A stretch of 52,189 bases of DNA from Brumimicrobium sp041655765 (GTDB taxonomy: Bacteria > Bacteroidota > Bacteroidia > Flavobacteriales_D > Crocinitomicaceae). Where the stretch lies: NCBI GenBank assembly GCA_041655765.1, contig JBBAEU010000017.1, positions 1-52,189 of the forward strand, read 5' to 3'. Position numbers and translations under genes: made by a program. The notes beneath the pieces were generated by a model that searched no databases, was not told the DNA's origin, and saw only the letters and a program-made list of their open reading frames with translations. Positions 26,963 to 36,892 of this stretch are shown in pieces; positions within the stretch are counted from its first letter, which is position 1, and each line of letters begins with the position of its first letter.

Positions 26963-29947
26963 ATGAAACATATATTTATTTTGCTATCGATTTTTTTAAT
27001 ATCAAGAGTTACGCCACAAACTCATTCAAAGTCGATTCATCAAGAACAATTAGAATATTTCAATAGTTTAGGAAATGCAACAACTGATTTTTATGAGGCA
27101 AATACAACGGCTGCACAAATGAATAATTCCGCACCAAAGTCGGCTTGCAACTTAAATAAAGTGGTTTATGGTTGGCATCCATACTGGATGGGAAATTCTT
27201 ATTTGAACTATCAATGGGATTTATTAACGCACTTGTCATTTTTTAGTTATGAAGTGGATGTAGTAACGGGGAATGCAATTACAACACACGGATTTTCTAC
27301 AAGCGCTGCAATTGATGCGGCTTTGAATGCAGGAGTGAAAGTAACATTGACGGTGACTATGTTCTCTGGACATTCAACGTTTTTCGGAAACGCTACTGCT
27401 CAACAAAATTTGATTACAAATTTGATTAATCTGGTTTCGTCTCGTGGTATTGATGGAGTAAATATTGATTTCGAAGGACTTCCTTCGGCTTATAAAACTC
27501 AGTTTAATAGCTTTATGGTCAATTTGGCCAATCAAATGCACGCTGCAATCCCTAATTCAGAGGTAAGCACGGTTTTGTATGCAGTAGATTGGAGCGGAGT
27601 CTTTGACTTTTCTGTTATGGCTAATACAGTTGATTTGTTTATCATTATGGGATATGATTATTACTACAGCGGTAGTGCAAATACAGGTCCAGTTGACCCT
27701 TTGTACCATTTCGGAAACACATATAATTACACACTTTCTAAAAGTATCTCTTACTATTTAGATAAAGGCTGTCCGCGTGAAAAATTAATTTTAGGACTTC
27801 CATATTATGGTCGTACTTGGTCTGCAACCAATTCCAATATTCCTTCTACAACAACTGGTTATTCAGCTTCGGTGATTTATAATACCATTAAAAACAATGC
27901 GCTCGGCAATTATTCGTCTGCAAACCACACTTGGGAAGATGATAGCTTTTCAGATGTATATATTTATCAAGAAAGTGGTCAAACTCGACAAACTTACGCC
28001 ACGATGGATGATGGTTTTGAAAAACGATTGGAACATATCAACCATACAGGAATTGGAGGAATGGGAATATGGGCGCTAGGTTATGATGATGGCTATACTG
28101 AGAGGTGGGATGCAATTCGTGATTATATGACAGATTGTTACGCTTCACCTTGTGTTGGAAGTATCCACGATTTTGGTGGACCTACAAGAGATTATTATAA
28201 CAATGAAAATTATATTTGGACAATTTCACCGGATGGAGCAGCGTCAATTTCACTTAATTTTACTTCTTTTGATGTTGAAAATAATTACGATTTCCTCTAT
28301 ATCTATGATGGGAACTCTACAAGTGCTCAACAGGTTCCAGGGAGTCCTTTCACAGGTACAACGATTCCTCAAAATATTGTTTCATCAACTGGAGCGCTAA
28401 CTTTTCGTTTTTTGTCGGACGGTGGTGTCGTTGCGCCTGGATTTAATGCAAATTATGTCTGTACGCAAGATATAATCGCACCTACCATTTCTTTGGATGT
28501 GCCAATTGATTGGATAACTGAAGATTTTACAGCAAATATCGTAGTGGAAGATAATATAGGAGGGACGGGTATTCAATCCTCTTATTACTTGATTTCAGAT
28601 TATGACGGAACAGAATGGAGAGCAAATGCAGACAATGGATTTTTCGCCGATTATTTTGAAGGAAATTTACACCAAGATTGGAATAGCGTAGTTGGTAATT
28701 GGTCAACAGCAAATGGAGAATTAATTCAAACTGATGAAACCAGTGGCAACACGAATGTTTCTATTCCTCTCAATCAAAATGATGCCGACCAATTTTTATA
28801 TCATTTTAAAGCAAGTATTGATGGAACTGATGCCAATAGAAGAGGCGGCTTTCACTTTATGTGCGATAGCGATACAGATGTAAATAGAGGAAATTCATAT
28901 TTTGTATTTTTTAGATTGGATAATGGGCAACATGTACAAGTTTACAAAGTAATTAATGATGATTTCGGTTTACCAATCATTGATTTCCCTTTTCCTACAA
29001 CGCCAGGGCAGCAATACGATTACAAAATTACAATGAATAAAACCACTGGTCTAATCAACTTGTTTAGAGATAATGATTTTGTGGTTTCATGGCAAGATAA
29101 CAATCCACATTTAATTGGCGATTATATTTCTTTTAGAACAGGAAATGCGAAGATGAATATTGAAAGTTTGGAAGTATATAAATATCGTGAAAACGAAGCA
29201 ACCATTGTTTCAGTAGGAAATACGAGTGATATTCGCTATCAAAATAATTCTCCTGCACAATACAGCGGAAAAATTCAATCATTGGCAATCGACAACGCTA
29301 ATAATTTATCAAATATTGATATAAAAACACTCAATGTGGATTATACACCAGCAAATGATTTTTTGATTTATGATGGAGAAACAACTGCCGTAGATATAAA
29401 TCTTGCAGAAATGGATATAAGTCAACTTAAACTAAGTGCCAATTGGGAAAATGCAATAGATTTGCACTCTGAAATCGCAGAATATAAATATTCAATTGGA
29501 ATGCAGCCTGGTTTAACAAATGTTAAAAATTGGACAAGCGTTGGATTAAATATTTCCGTTACGGCAACAAGTTTTGATGTTAACCTTATAGATTTGAATA
29601 ACCAGTTTGTGTATTTTAATGTAATGGCAATCAATCACGCAGGATTACAAAAGGAATTGTCATCAGACGGACAAAAAATATTGATAAATGATGGCAGTTT
29701 AGGAATCAATAAAGAAGTAGCCAAAAGTGTTAAAATCTATCCAAATCCTACAAAAACAAAAGTTTATTTAGAAACAGAATTAAAAATTATTCGTGTTCGT
29801 TTAGTCAATATGTTGGGTGCTGAAGTAGAAATTATTTTCAATAAACAAGATAAAAGCATTAATCTTTCGTCGTTGAGCAATGGGCTTTATCATTTAACGA
29901 TTGAAACAACAGAAGGAATAATAGAAAAACGAATTGTCAAAGAATAG
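26963..29947 (+). CDS. GH18 chitinase-like protein with CUB domain and T9SS tail
   Basis: A 994-residue secreted protein. After a signal peptide (~1-19) comes a GH18 barrel (about 65-385) opening VVYGWHPYWMG, with the active-site strand DGVNIDFE at 164-171 (E171 as acid; the second D of DxxDxDxE is N), MGYDYYY and GGMGIWALGYDDG. A CUB-like domain (about 395-500, FGGPTRDYYNN, YDFLYIYDG) and a laminin-G/concanavalin-like domain (about 555-740) follow. The type A sorting domain is at the end (VKIYPNPTKTKVYLE to IVKE). It probably cleaves beta-1,4-GlcNAc polymers outside the cell. It diverges from the macroglobulin gene. Confidence 0.88.
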   Translation: MKHIFILLSIFLISRVTPQTHSKSIHQEQLEYFNSLGNATTDFYEANTTAAQMNNSAPKSACNLNKVVYGWHPYWMGNSYLNYQWDLLTHLSFFSYEVDVVTGNAITTHGFSTSAAIDAALNAGVKVTLTVTMFSGHSTFFGNATAQQNLITNLINLVSSRGIDGVNIDFEGLPSAYKTQFNSFMVNLANQMHAAIPNSEVSTVLYAVDWSGVFDFSVMANTVDLFIIMGYDYYYSGSANTGPVDPLYHFGNTYNYTLSKSISYYLDKGCPREKLILGLPYYGRTWSATNSNIPSTTTGYSASVIYNTIKNNALGNYSSANHTWEDDSFSDVYIYQESGQTRQTYATMDDGFEKRLEHINHTGIGGMGIWALGYDDGYTERWDAIRDYMTDCYASPCVGSIHDFGGPTRDYYNNENYIWTISPDGAASISLNFTSFDVENNYDFLYIYDGNSTSAQQVPGSPFTGTTIPQNIVSSTGALTFRFLSDGGVVAPGFNANYVCTQDIIAPTISLDVPIDWITEDFTANIVVEDNIGGTGIQSSYYLISDYDGTEWRANADNGFFADYFEGNLHQDWNSVVGNWSTANGELIQTDETSGNTNVSIPLNQNDADQFLYHFKASIDGTDANRRGGFHFMCDSDTDVNRGNSYFVFFRLDNGQHVQVYKVINDDFGLPIIDFPFPTTPGQQYDYKITMNKTTGLINLFRDNDFVVSWQDNNPHLIGDYISFRTGNAKMNIESLEVYKYRENEATIVSVGNTSDIRYQNNSPAQYSGKIQSLAIDNANNLSNIDIKTLNVDYTPANDFLIYDGETTAVDINLAEMDISQLKLSANWENAIDLHSEIAEYKYSIGMQPGLTNVKNWTSVGLNISVTATSFDVNLIDLNNQFVYFNVMAINHAGLQKELSSDGQKILINDGSLGINKEVAKSVKIYPNPTKTKVYLETELKIIRVRLVNMLGAEVEIIFNKQDKSINLSSLSNGLYHLTIETTEGIIEKRIVKE

Positions 29948-29982
29948 AGAACTTAATTTAACTCCTTTTGTTTATTAGCTAA

Positions 29983-30444
29983 ATGTTAAATATGAACGTT
30001 TTCCCTAATACCAGATTGATTGACTTGAATGATTCTTCTTTCATTCTAGACGATCTTATTCAAAAAGACAAATTGAATCTTGTTTTATTTTATAATACAA
30101 ACTGCCTTGGCTGTACAGGAAGAGCAATTCCTTTTGCGTATAACTTAAGCAAAGAGTATAATTTTATAAACTTAATTGTGATTCATTCTAATTTCAGAAA
30201 TCAGCCTTTTGTTAAGGAAGAAATACTTTCTGTTTTTACCGACCAAAAAAGTCCAATTGTCATTTATAGAGAAGAATTCAATGAATTATATTCATATTTT
30301 GATTGTGATGGAACGCCGCATTGGTTTGTCATAGATGCTGAAAAAAATATAACACATTCCATTTTTGGATCAATGGATGGTTCACAAATGAAGTTGAATT
30401 ATGCCATACTTGAATTTAAAGAAAATCAGTTGAGTAAGATATAG
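29983..30444 (+). CDS. Thioredoxin-like (TlpA/redoxin type) protein
   Basis: A 153-residue thioredoxin fold protein with FYNTNCLGCTGRAIPF carrying a CLGC (CxxC) active site and TPHWFVIDAEKNI with the cis-proline (TP). No signal peptide is visible, so it may be cytoplasmic. An internal ATG three codons in (MNVFPNTRL) is an equally good start. It follows the GH18 gene by 35 bases in the same direction and may be co-transcribed. The partner is unknown. Confidence 0.75.
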   Translation: MLNMNVFPNTRLIDLNDSSFILDDLIQKDKLNLVLFYNTNCLGCTGRAIPFAYNLSKEYNFINLIVIHSNFRNQPFVKEEILSVFTDQKSPIVIYREEFNELYSYFDCDGTPHWFVIDAEKNITHSIFGSMDGSQMKLNYAILEFKENQLSKI

Positions 30445-30610
30445 AAAATAAGTTTTTTAGGGACATCACTCTATTTGGAAATAAATTTGCAAATTCGTAT
30501 TTCATAAACCGACTAAAGTTCAAATTAGGCGAATGTTTGTTACAACATTAAAAGAGGAAAAAATGTTTTTTAATTTTAGGATTAATTTTAATTGTAAATA
30601 AGTATTTCAA

Positions 30611-31963
30611 ATGGAAAGTAAAAAGAACACTGCCCTCTTACCGATAAAGGAGTTATATGTTTATTTACAAGGACTCGTTCAAAGTCGTCTTTGGTTACAG
30701 GTACTTATTGGAATGATGTTAGGTATTGGTTTAGGTGCTTATTTTGCTACTGATCCTGCTTGGCTTAGTGAAAATTACAAAACTCCTTTGATTAATTGGA
30801 TTGCCTTTCCAGGTGATATTTTCATCCGCGTCGTGCAGATGATTATGATTCCTTTAATGTTTAGCTCCATTGTACAAGGTATTGCAGGAGGAGAAAACAA
30901 AGATTATTTATTGAAATATGGGCCAAGGTTAATTTTATATTACGTAATGACCACAACAACAGTTCTTATCTTTGCTGTTATTATCGCCAATGTGATGCAA
31001 CCAGGTTCCTATATGGACGCGACGAATTTGATTACAGAAGAAATGCAAATCGATACGGAAGCCATGACCGCTACACAACCAGAGCTAGGTTTTGAAAATA
31101 TCCCCAAATTAATTACAGATTTATTGCCTGCAAATCCACTACAAGCCTTAGTTTCTGGAGATATGTTAAGTATTGTTGTTTTTGCTATTATTTTTGGGGT
31201 TTCCTTGGCGAATATTGCTCCAAATACGGCAATTCCAATGTTAAAAGTACTATATTCCATTCAAGAAACAACTATGGCTGTAACGCGCTGGGCAATGAAA
31301 CTCGCTCCAATTGCTGTTTTTGGACTGATGGTTGATGTAACTTCAAAAGTTGGGTTAGAAACAATTTCAGGATTGTCAATGTTTGTTTTAACCGTACTTA
31401 TTGGATTAATATTGGTTGTCGTAGTGTATTGTACTTTACTGATTGTTGTGGCCAGGATAAATCTAAAAGACTTTTTCTCTGCTGCAAAAGATGTTCTTTT
31501 ATTGGCTTTTTCTGTATCAAGTTCAGCAGCAGTAATGCCTTTAACGCTAAAAACAGCGGAAGAAAAGATGGATATTCATCCTACAGTCAGTCGTTTTATT
31601 ATTCCTGTTGGTGTTTCTTTAAACATGGATGGAACCGCAGTGTTTCAGGCGATTGCTACTTTATTTTTAGCCCAAGTGTATGGAATTGAGTTGGATTTGG
31701 CAACAACCATTTTGATTATTGTAACTACAATTTTAGCATCCATTGGTACACCATCTGCGCCTGGTGCTGGAGTTATTGTATTGGGGTCTGTCTTAGCTAC
31801 TATTGGTATTCCTATAACCGCAGTTGCTTTAATAATTGGTGTTGATAGACTTCTTGGAATGTTCCGAACCTCAATCAATGTAATGGGTGACTTGGTAACA
31901 TGTAATGTATTTAATCGCTATTACAAAGAAAGTGAGGGTATCGGACGATTAGAGGAAAGTTAA
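30611..31963 (+). CDS. Dicarboxylate/amino acid:cation symporter (DAACS)
   Basis: A 450-residue inner-membrane transporter. Family motifs are the serine-rich hairpin SVSSSAAVMPLTLKTAEEK, VSLNMDGTAVFQAIATLFLAQ (MDGT substrate/Na+ site) and the second hairpin GTPSAPGAGVIVL, then DRLLGMFRTSINVMGD. It takes up glutamate, aspartate or C4-dicarboxylates with Na+ or H+. The N-terminal ~25 residues are a polar cytoplasmic extension. TAAATTTG at 30482-30489 could be a -7 box with a ~115-base leader. Confidence 0.92.
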   Translation: MESKKNTALLPIKELYVYLQGLVQSRLWLQVLIGMMLGIGLGAYFATDPAWLSENYKTPLINWIAFPGDIFIRVVQMIMIPLMFSSIVQGIAGGENKDYLLKYGPRLILYYVMTTTTVLIFAVIIANVMQPGSYMDATNLITEEMQIDTEAMTATQPELGFENIPKLITDLLPANPLQALVSGDMLSIVVFAIIFGVSLANIAPNTAIPMLKVLYSIQETTMAVTRWAMKLAPIAVFGLMVDVTSKVGLETISGLSMFVLTVLIGLILVVVVYCTLLIVVARINLKDFFSAAKDVLLLAFSVSSSAAVMPLTLKTAEEKMDIHPTVSRFIIPVGVSLNMDGTAVFQAIATLFLAQVYGIELDLATTILIIVTTILASIGTPSAPGAGVIVLGSVLATIGIPITAVALIIGVDRLLGMFRTSINVMGDLVTCNVFNRYYKESEGIGRLEES

Positions 31964-32024
31964 GGTCTTAATATGTTCCTTCATAGTATAACAAACAGAG
32001 ATAATTTCAGTAATTGGCATAAAA

Positions 32025-32050
32025 AAAGTCGCACCCGAAAGTACGACTTT
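32025..32050. terminator. Hairpin between convergent genes
   Basis: AAAGTCG pairs with CGACTTT around a 12-base loop, between the converging symporter and rlmD genes. The U-run is weak, so termination is plausible rather than certain. Confidence 0.45.
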
Positions 32051-32139
32051 AAATAATTAACCCTGTAGAAGTTAATTTTTGATCCGTACTCTATTTAACG
32101 GTTGGATTATTTTATGGTTACAACAAAATAAGAATAAAA

Positions 32140-33573
32140 TCAGCATTTTTCAAATAAAGCAACCGCTTCAATGTGACTTGTATGTGGAAATTGATCAACC
32201 AAACTAATTTTTTTTGTTTGATAACCAAACTCCTCTAAGGTTTGAATGTCTCTTGCTTGTGTAGAAGGATTACATGAGATATAAACAATTCTTTCAGCCC
32301 CCAGTTGTATTACTTTTCGTAAGGTTTTAGGAGCAATTCCTGCGCGCGGTGGGTCTAACACAATTGTATCGATTTTTCCTTCATATTCTGGATAATTGTA
32401 GATAAATTTCCTTACGTCTGAAGCGAAAAACTGAATGTTGTCAATTTTGTTTCTTTTTGCATTTCGTTTAGCATCTTCTATGGCTTCTTCAACAATATCA
32501 ACACCAATAATTTGGACATTTTCAGCACGTTTTGATAAAAGTTGACCGATGGTTCCTGTACCACAAAACAAATCCATTACTACTTTACCATCAAAATTTC
32601 TACTTCCTTCAAATGCATAGTCTAATGTTTTGTTATAAAGGAGTTCAGCACTTTTTGGATTGGTCTGAAAAAAACTTTCCATGCTTATCTCAAAATGTAA
32701 TCCACCTAATTCTTCAACCAGATGGCCTTTGCCAAAAATAAGGGAATTGAGTCCATTTTCAATTTTAGCCCTGTCAGCAACATTATCGTTAATTGTATGT
32801 TGAAACCCTGCAATTCTATCACCTAGTTTAGTTTGTAAAAAATCAGCAACTTCTTGAATATCAAATTGCTCTATTCCTTGAGAAGAAGTAACCAAATTGA
32901 TCAATAACTTATCTTCTAAAAATGATTTTCTTACAACAATGTGTCTGAAAAATCCAACTTTTTTGGGTGGATGCCATGCCGGTAGTCCTGTGCTTTTTAA
33001 AAAATCCTTGAATTCAACTAAATAAGTTTCCCACGCTTCATCAAAAAGTCCTGACGGTTTCTTTAAATTTTCAACTTTCCACCAAGTTCCCCTTGTTTTT
33101 GAACCTAAAGCGAATGAGTCATCAATTTCTTCATCGGTTTCTATATTGTGTTCGATACAAGAAAAAGAATATTCCATTTTATTTCTATAGAAATAATGTA
33201 GGGGAGAAGGAATAAATTCATCAAATAATTCTTCAATATTTTTAAGACCTGCCAAGCGTTTGTAAACTTGAAATGTAGTTTCCTTCTTATATTTTTCTTG
33301 AATTTCAGGAGGAACATTGATATATGGTGCACCACTTGTTTCTTGAAAAGGTGTCGATATTTCTTGAGGCGACCTTTCTAAAATTTTCAGGAGCGTACAT
33401 TCTGCATGTTTCTTCCTTTTTTTAGTTATTCTTGCACGAACTTTTTGACCAGGAAATGCATTCTGAACAAATAAAATAAAATTTCCATTTTCGGTTTTAA
33501 GTCGAGAAACTCCTTTTCCACCGAAAGCTAAATCTTCAATTTCCAGTTCAATAACTTGACCTCTTTTTAGCAC
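32140..33573 (-). CDS. rlmD: 23S rRNA (uracil(1939)-C5)-methyltransferase RlmD-type
   Basis: A 477-residue RNA m5U methyltransferase. An N-terminal TRAM domain (GQVIELEIEDLAFGGKGVSRL) is followed by a central substrate domain. The SAM-binding motif VMDLFCGTGTIGQLL, the motif TIVLDPPRAGI and the nucleophile cysteine in VYISCNPSTQARD complete it. It methylates 23S rRNA uridine; RlmD versus RlmCD specificity cannot be told. It lies 21 bases downstream of lpxA, as the last gene of that leftward run. Confidence 0.88.
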   Translation of the reverse strand: MLKRGQVIELEIEDLAFGGKGVSRLKTENGNFILFVQNAFPGQKVRARITKKRKKHAECTLLKILERSPQEISTPFQETSGAPYINVPPEIQEKYKKETTFQVYKRLAGLKNIEELFDEFIPSPLHYFYRNKMEYSFSCIEHNIETDEEIDDSFALGSKTRGTWWKVENLKKPSGLFDEAWETYLVEFKDFLKSTGLPAWHPPKKVGFFRHIVVRKSFLEDKLLINLVTSSQGIEQFDIQEVADFLQTKLGDRIAGFQHTINDNVADRAKIENGLNSLIFGKGHLVEELGGLHFEISMESFFQTNPKSAELLYNKTLDYAFEGSRNFDGKVVMDLFCGTGTIGQLLSKRAENVQIIGVDIVEEAIEDAKRNAKRNKIDNIQFFASDVRKFIYNYPEYEGKIDTIVLDPPRAGIAPKTLRKVIQLGAERIVYISCNPSTQARDIQTLEEFGYQTKKISLVDQFPHTSHIEAVALFEKC

Positions 33574-33594
33574 TTTGATTTTTTTTGCGAAAGA

Positions 33595-34371
33595 TTAAAT
33601 TAATCCACGGATGATTCCTTTGTCGCTTTCTTTGATGAAATTGACAATCATATCTTTGTATCTATTATCTGGAAGGTCGTTTTGAACACTTTCCATTCCC
33701 TTTGATAGATTGTTGTTTTGAACAAATAAGATACGATATACATCTTCAATAGCGGCAATATCTTCATTAGAAAAATCTCTTCTTCTTAATCCAACTGTAT
33801 TTACACCTGCAAAACTTATCGGCTCTCTGGCTGCACGAATGAACGGTGGAACATTTTTACGAATCAATGTAGCACCTGCAACAAAAGCGTGTGCGCCAAC
33901 ATGGATAAATTGCTGTGTTCCAACTTTTCCTTCTAAAATCGCGTAATCATCAATCGTATTATGTCCTGAAAGTCCAACATAATTAGCCAATATCACATGA
34001 TTTCCAATAATACAATCGTGGGCAACATGAACATATCCCATAATCAAGCAATTGTTCCCTATTGTTGTTTTTCCCTTATCGTTTGTTCCTCGATGAATGG
34101 TTACGCACTCACGAATTATGGTATTATTCCCAATTTCAACTGTGGTATATTCTCCCTGAAATTTTAAATCTTGTGGAATAGCACCAATAACAGTGGCAGG
34201 AAAAACCTCGCAATTTTCTCCAATTCTTGTTCCTGGATAAATGGTAACGTTCGGACCAATATGGGTATTATCTCCAATTACAACATCATCATAAATCGTC
34301 GTAAATGCTTCAATGGTAACATTATTACCAATTTTTGCATTAGGAGAAACAGAGGCCAATTTATTTATCAT
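33595..34371 (-). CDS. lpxA: UDP-N-acetylglucosamine acyltransferase
   Basis: First step of lipid A synthesis: transfer of a 3-hydroxyacyl chain from ACP to UDP-GlcNAc in the cytoplasm. From the start MINKLASVSPNAKIG the protein has 258 residues, the family norm; 20 further codons upstream lie inside fabZ and are rejected. A left-handed beta-helix of hexapeptide repeats runs from about 5 to 185. The catalytic histidine is in VHVAHDCIIGN, with GLSGH nearby. Its ATG begins one base after the lpxC/fabZ stop. Confidence 0.95.
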   Translation of the reverse strand: MINKLASVSPNAKIGNNVTIEAFTTIYDDVVIGDNTHIGPNVTIYPGTRIGENCEVFPATVIGAIPQDLKFQGEYTTVEIGNNTIIRECVTIHRGTNDKGKTTIGNNCLIMGYVHVAHDCIIGNHVILANYVGLSGHNTIDDYAILEGKVGTQQFIHVGAHAFVAGATLIRKNVPPFIRAAREPISFAGVNTVGLRRRDFSNEDIAAIEDVYRILFVQNNNLSKGMESVQNDLPDNRYKDMIVNFIKESDKGIIRGLI

Positions 34372-34372
34372 A

Positions 34373-35773
34373 TTATTCTTTGTCTTTAATAACTTGTGCA
34401 AGCATCTCTGCTTCAGCAACAATTTGTCCATTCACATATCCTTTTCCTGCCATATTAACAAGTCCACGACGAATGGGTGAGATTAATTTTAATTCAAAAA
34501 CGACAGTATCACCAGGAATGACCTTTCGTTTAAATTTCACATTGTCAATTTTCATAAAATAAGTAGAGTACAAGTGTGGTTCATCGACCTTGCTTAGAGC
34601 AAAAATTCCTCCACATTGTGCCATTGCTTCAACTTGCAATACACCTGGGAAAACTGGATTATCAGGAAAATGTCCTTCAAATTGAGGCTCATTTTTAGTG
34701 ATATTTTTATAACCAACGATTGAGTCTTCAGTGATTTCCATAACCCTATCAACCAAAAGAAAAGGAAAGCGATGAGGGAGCATTCTTTCAATTTGATTGA
34801 TATCGTATAAAGGTTCTTTTGTTAAATCAAATTGTCGTGGTTCGTTCTTCTGTTTTTTAATTTGTTCTTTTAGAACTTTGGCAAATCCTGTGTTACCAGC
34901 GTGACCAGGACGAGCGGCTAAGATATGTGCTTTTATAGGTTTTCCTACAAGCGCCAAATCGCCAATAATATCTAATAATTTATGACGAGCTGGTTCATTT
35001 TCGAACTTCATTTTATAGTTGTTCAACGTACCAATTCCGCTAATTTCAACTTTTAGCCCTTCTTTACCCAACAGTTTCGCTAAATTATCTATTTCTTCTT
35101 GGGTAACATTTTCCCTTTCAACCAAAATAATGGCGTTGTCAATATCTCCTCCTTTTATGAGTCCGTGTTTGGCTAATGTTTCAAGTTCACGCAAGAAAAC
35201 AAAAGTTTTACAATTTGCAATTTCAGTTCTAAACTCACTGATTTTATAAATTGTAGCATGCTGCGTTCCTAAAACAGGAGAATTATAGTCAACCATAACC
35301 GTAAGACGATATTCTGGGTCGGGAACGGCTAAAAATTCTGTTCCTTTTTCAGGTAATTCCCATTTGATATTTTCATTTAATTCAAAATATTCTCTTTCTG
35401 CATTTTGTTCTTCAATACCAACTGATTCAACAGCTGTAACAAAAGGCATTGAACTTCCATCCATAATCGGAATTTCAGGAGCGTCTAATTTTATTAAGAC
35501 ATTGTCGATTTGAAGTCCATATAAAGTAGCCAATACGTGTTCTGTAGTATAAACTCTAACTCCATTACTTTCTAAGGTTGTTCCTCTTTCAGTAGAAACA
35601 ACTAAATCTGCATCTGCATTTATAATTGGTTCTCCTTCTACGTCTATTCTTTGAAACTTATATCCGTGATTTTCGGGAGCAGGGCATAATTCAAGGGTCA
35701 CTTTTTTACCAGTATGTAATCCGACCCCTATTATTTTTACACTGTTTTTTAAAGTTCTTTGTTTCTCTATCAT
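34373..35773 (-). CDS. lpxC/fabZ: Bifunctional LpxC deacetylase / FabZ dehydratase
   Basis: A 466-residue fusion typical of Bacteroidota. Residues 1 to about 305 are LpxC, the zinc deacetylase of UDP-3-O-acyl-GlcNAc (TLKNSVKIIGVGLHTGK, the zinc-site VYTTEHVLATLYGL, and RHKLLDIIGDLAL). Residues about 320-466 are FabZ, the 3-hydroxyacyl-ACP dehydratase (catalytic histidine in LPHRFPFLLVDRVME; GHFPDNPVFPGVLQVEAMAQ). The fusion joins lipid A commitment to fatty acid elongation. It is encoded between lpxD and lpxA. Confidence 0.96.
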   Translation of the reverse strand: MIEKQRTLKNSVKIIGVGLHTGKKVTLELCPAPENHGYKFQRIDVEGEPIINADADLVVSTERGTTLESNGVRVYTTEHVLATLYGLQIDNVLIKLDAPEIPIMDGSSMPFVTAVESVGIEEQNAEREYFELNENIKWELPEKGTEFLAVPDPEYRLTVMVDYNSPVLGTQHATIYKISEFRTEIANCKTFVFLRELETLAKHGLIKGGDIDNAIILVERENVTQEEIDNLAKLLGKEGLKVEISGIGTLNNYKMKFENEPARHKLLDIIGDLALVGKPIKAHILAARPGHAGNTGFAKVLKEQIKKQKNEPRQFDLTKEPLYDINQIERMLPHRFPFLLVDRVMEITEDSIVGYKNITKNEPQFEGHFPDNPVFPGVLQVEAMAQCGGIFALSKVDEPHLYSTYFMKIDNVKFKRKVIPGDTVVFELKLISPIRRGLVNMAGKGYVNGQIVAEAEMLAQVIKDKE

Positions 35774-35801
35774 CTTACTTTTTCAAATAATATCTGTTAG
35801 T

Positions 35802-36830
35802 TTATTTTATTTTTTCTTCAATTTCACTTAATCGTTTAAGAATCATTGGCAATTTTCGGAAGCCAATATACGACTTTTTATATTCATCGATATCAAATGC
35901 AGGAGAACCCATGAGTGTTGTTCCTTCTTTTTTCACGTTTCCACCTAACCCAGATTGTGCTGCAACTTTAGTTTGATTAGCAACTTTTATGTGTCCACTA
36001 ATTCCTACTTGACCACCAACAAGGACATTTGAGCCAATTTTTGAAGATCCAGCAACACCTGCCTGAGCGGCAAAAGCAGAATTTTTTCCTACTTCAACAT
36101 TGTGCGCAATTTGAACCAAATTATCAATTTTAACGCCTTTTCTAAGAATTGTAGAACCAAGCGTTGCTCTGTCGATAGTACTGTTTGCACCAATTTCAAC
36201 AAAATCTTCTAAAATTACATTTCCAATTTGTGGAATTTTTTCAAATTCACCTTTTTCGTTTGGCGCAAAACCAAATCCGTCGGCTCCAATTACTGCGCCT
36301 GCATGAATAACACACGATTTTCCAATTATACAATCATGATAAATTGATGCATTGGGATGAATCGTTGTATTGTTTCCAATTTTAGTCCTGTCACCGATAA
36401 AAGTATTGGGATAAATTTTAGCTTCGTCACCAATCGTTACATTTTCTCCGATGTATGCATTTGCTCCGATATAAACATCTTTCCCTATCGTGGCTGTTTC
36501 AGAAATAAAAGCATTCTTCTCAATTTTAGGTTGCTTTTTACTTAACTTTTCATACGCTTTTAAAAGTTGAGCAAAACATTTATAAGGGTCTTCTACTTTG
36601 ATTAATGTTAAGGTAGAAGGCAAGTCTTTTTTTGGTATAAATGTATTTGAAACAATCGCAATGCTCGCATTTGTTGTATAGATAAATTCCTCATATTTTG
36701 GATTTGCCAGAAAGGTTAATGTTTTTGGTTGACCTTCTTCAATTTTAGAGAGTCCTATTACACTAACATCTTGATTTCCTTTTATTTCCCCGTTGAGGAT
36801 TCCTGCTATCTGTTCTGCTGAAAATTCCAT
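35802..36830 (-). CDS. lpxD: UDP-3-O-acylglucosamine N-acyltransferase
   Basis: A 342-residue third-step lipid A enzyme. The N-terminal uridine-binding domain (about 1-100, FSAEQIAGILNGEIKGN, KTLTFLANPKYEEF) precedes a hexapeptide beta-helix (about 100-310) with the catalytic histidine in QIAHNVEVGKNSAFAAQAGVAGSSKIG. An AGGAGA lies just before the ATG, unusual where SD sequences are rare. A spacer of 28 bases separates it from lpxC/fabZ. Confidence 0.95.
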   Translation of the reverse strand: MEFSAEQIAGILNGEIKGNQDVSVIGLSKIEEGQPKTLTFLANPKYEEFIYTTNASIAIVSNTFIPKKDLPSTLTLIKVEDPYKCFAQLLKAYEKLSKKQPKIEKNAFISETATIGKDVYIGANAYIGENVTIGDEAKIYPNTFIGDRTKIGNNTTIHPNASIYHDCIIGKSCVIHAGAVIGADGFGFAPNEKGEFEKIPQIGNVILEDFVEIGANSTIDRATLGSTILRKGVKIDNLVQIAHNVEVGKNSAFAAQAGVAGSSKIGSNVLVGGQVGISGHIKVANQTKVAAQSGLGGNVKKEGTTLMGSPAFDIDEYKKSYIGFRKLPMILKRLSEIEEKIK

Positions 36831-36892
36831 TCTCCTAAAGTATAAAAAATGTTGTTATATAAACATGCTTTTTATCTATATATTTCACGAAA